Origin: DASWHR01 sp036398095
Lineage (GTDB): Bacteria; Actinomycetota; AC-67
DNA length: 12,406 bases
Direction: 5' to 3'
Assembly: GCA_036398095.1 (NCBI GenBank)
Contig: DASWHR010000144.1
Location: 1-12,406, forward strand
In this document: positions 11,322 through 12,406 of the stretch, piece by piece
Layout of the letters: each line of letters opens with the position of its first letter
Position numbering within the stretch: position 1 is the first letter of the stretch
Program-made: the position numbers and the translations under genes
Notes under the pieces: model-generated
What the model was told of the DNA's origin: nothing
Databases searched by the model: none
What the model saw: only the letters and a program-made list of their open reading frames with translations

Positions 11322-12406
11322 ATGAGCGATTACGAGTTCGAGACGCGCGCGATTCATGCGGGGCAGGATCCTGATCCGGCGTCGGGGGCGGTGATTCCGC
11401 CGGTTTCGTTTTCGACGACGTTCGCGCAGAGCGCGGTCGGCGAGCACAAGGGATACGACTATGCTCGCTCGGGCAACCCGACCCGGGCCGCGTTAGAGGC
11501 ATGCCTGGCTTCGCTCGAGGGGGCGGCGTACGGCCTGTGTTTCGCGAGCGGCCTGGCCGCCACCGACACGGCGCTTCGTCTTGCCAACCCGGGTGATCAT
11601 CTGATCGTCGGCGACGACGCCTACGGCGGCACTTACCGCTTGGTCGCACAGGTCTTCGCGCCGCAGGGCTACGAGTTCACGCCGGTTGATCTGTCCGACC
11701 CCGCCGCGGTGAAAGCGGCGTGGCGGGACACAACGAAGATGGTCGTGATGGAAACGCCAACCAACCCGCTGCTGAAGGTCGTCGATATCGCGGCGGTCGC
11801 CGCCGTGACGCGCGACCGCGGCGCGCGACTGATCGTGGACAACACGTTCGCGACGCCGTATCTGCAGCAGCCGCTGGCGCTCGGCGCGGACATCGTGCTG
11901 CACAGCGCGACGAAGTATTTGGGCGGCCACTCCGACGTCGTCGGCGGATTCCTCGCAACGAGCGACCGCGACGCCTTCGACCGGCTCAAGTTCTTGCAGA
12001 ACGCGGTCGGCGCCGTGCCCGGACCGCTCGACTGCTACCTGGTGCTCCGCGGCGTCAAGACGCTCGCGATCCGCGTCGAGCGGCAATGCGCGAACGCCCG
12101 CGAGATCGTTGCGATGCTGCAGCAGCATCCCGGCGTTGCGAACGTTCTGTATCCCGGCCTGGCCGGGCATCCCGGTCACGAGATCGCCGCGAAGCAGATG
12201 CGCGACTTCGGCGGCATGGTCTCGTTCCTGGCCGCCGGCGGCGAGCAGGCCGCGCTCGCCGTCGCCGCGCGCACGAAGATCTTCACGCTCGCCGAGTCGC
12301 TCGGCGCAGTCGAATCGCTCATCGAGCATCCCGGCAAGATGACGCACGCATCCGTCGCCGGCTCGCCGCTTGAAGTCGATGCCTCGCTGGTGCGCCTGAG
12401 CGTCGG
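11322..12406 (+). CDS. metB: Cystathionine gamma-synthase / gamma-lyase (MetB family), C terminus cut by window
   Basis: PLP enzyme of the Cys/Met-metabolism family, fold type I. 361 codons are present and about 20 residues are missing at the right edge (family about 380-390); the last residues, LVRLSVG, are the usual lead-in to the final helix. Visible active-site features: YARSGNPTR at 47-55, ASGLAA at 76-81, DAYGGTYRL with Y101, IVDNTFATPYLQQP with D173, and HSATKYLGGHSDVVGG with the PLP lysine K198. K198, D173 and Y101 have the same numbers as in E. coli MetB. The enzyme either makes cystathionine from an O-acylhomoserine and cysteine or splits cystathionine to cysteine; sequence alone does not separate the two activities. 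With cbs in the same window, the gamma-lyase direction (cysteine synthesis from homocysteine) is a reasonable inference, as proposed for the mycobacterial homologue. It has no signal peptide. The ATG at 11322 is supported by family length and the -10 box just upstream. Confidence 0.92.
   Translation, partial: MSDYEFETRAIHAGQDPDPASGAVIPPVSFSTTFAQSAVGEHKGYDYARSGNPTRAALEACLASLEGAAYGLCFASGLAATDTALRLANPGDHLIVGDDAYGGTYRLVAQVFAPQGYEFTPVDLSDPAAVKAAWRDTTKMVVMETPTNPLLKVVDIAAVAAVTRDRGARLIVDNTFATPYLQQPLALGADIVLHSATKYLGGHSDVVGGFLATSDRDAFDRLKFLQNAVGAVPGPLDCYLVLRGVKTLAIRVERQCANAREIVAMLQQHPGVANVLYPGLAGHPGHEIAAKQMRDFGGMVSFLAAGGEQAALAVAARTKIFTLAESLGAVESLIEHPGKMTHASVAGSPLEVDASLVRLSV

Noticed and set aside
11493..12347. 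284-codon open frame on the minus strand inside metB
   Set aside because: It is a mirror of metB; the sense frame has every active-site motif of the family.

Overview
The window is high-GC bacterial DNA with an Actinomycetota-like look. The cystathionine beta-synthase resembles, from memory, the Mycobacterium enzyme (CBS domains included), the fructose bisphosphatase is the GlpX type, GTG starts are used, and several genes seem to be read from leaderless transcripts with a TAnnnT -10 box 8 to 10 bases before the start codon. The exact lineage cannot be fixed by eye; a deep-branching or uncultured actinobacterial group is plausible. No RNA gene, CRISPR array, transposase or integrase was seen.

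Layout. (1) Positions 1-249, minus strand: the N-terminal 83 codons of a small receiver-like protein that runs off the left edge. (2) 366-1364, plus: glpX, class II fructose-1,6-bisphosphatase. (3) 1384-3042, plus: cbs, a cystathionine beta-synthase with C-terminal CBS domains and an unusual N-terminal extension of 97 residues. (4) 3263-8422, plus: a giant exported protein of about 1719 residues with an N-terminal unknown region, a periodic array of FlgD-type and other Ig-like modules, and a C-terminal kelch propeller. (5) 8462-10657, minus and convergent with (4): an exported NHL-repeat protein with about 11 repeat units. (6) 10808-11281, plus: a small exported protein whose core looks like a free-standing subtilase propeptide (inhibitor I9-like). 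(7) 11322 to the right edge, plus: metB-type cystathionine gamma-synthase/lyase, cut roughly 20 residues before its expected end.

How they fit together. Cbs and MetB/CGL are the two steps of reverse transsulfuration (homocysteine plus serine to cystathionine, then to cysteine). In Mycobacterium tuberculosis they lie close together (cbs, pra, metB). Here an 8.3-kb block (3043-11321) holding three exported, repeat-rich or inhibitor-like proteins separates them. The simplest reading is an accessory cell-surface/secretome island sitting in a conserved sulfur-metabolism neighbourhood. The job of the three exported proteins is unknown; surface adhesion, extracellular matrix or carbohydrate binding, and protease control are inferences from fold only.
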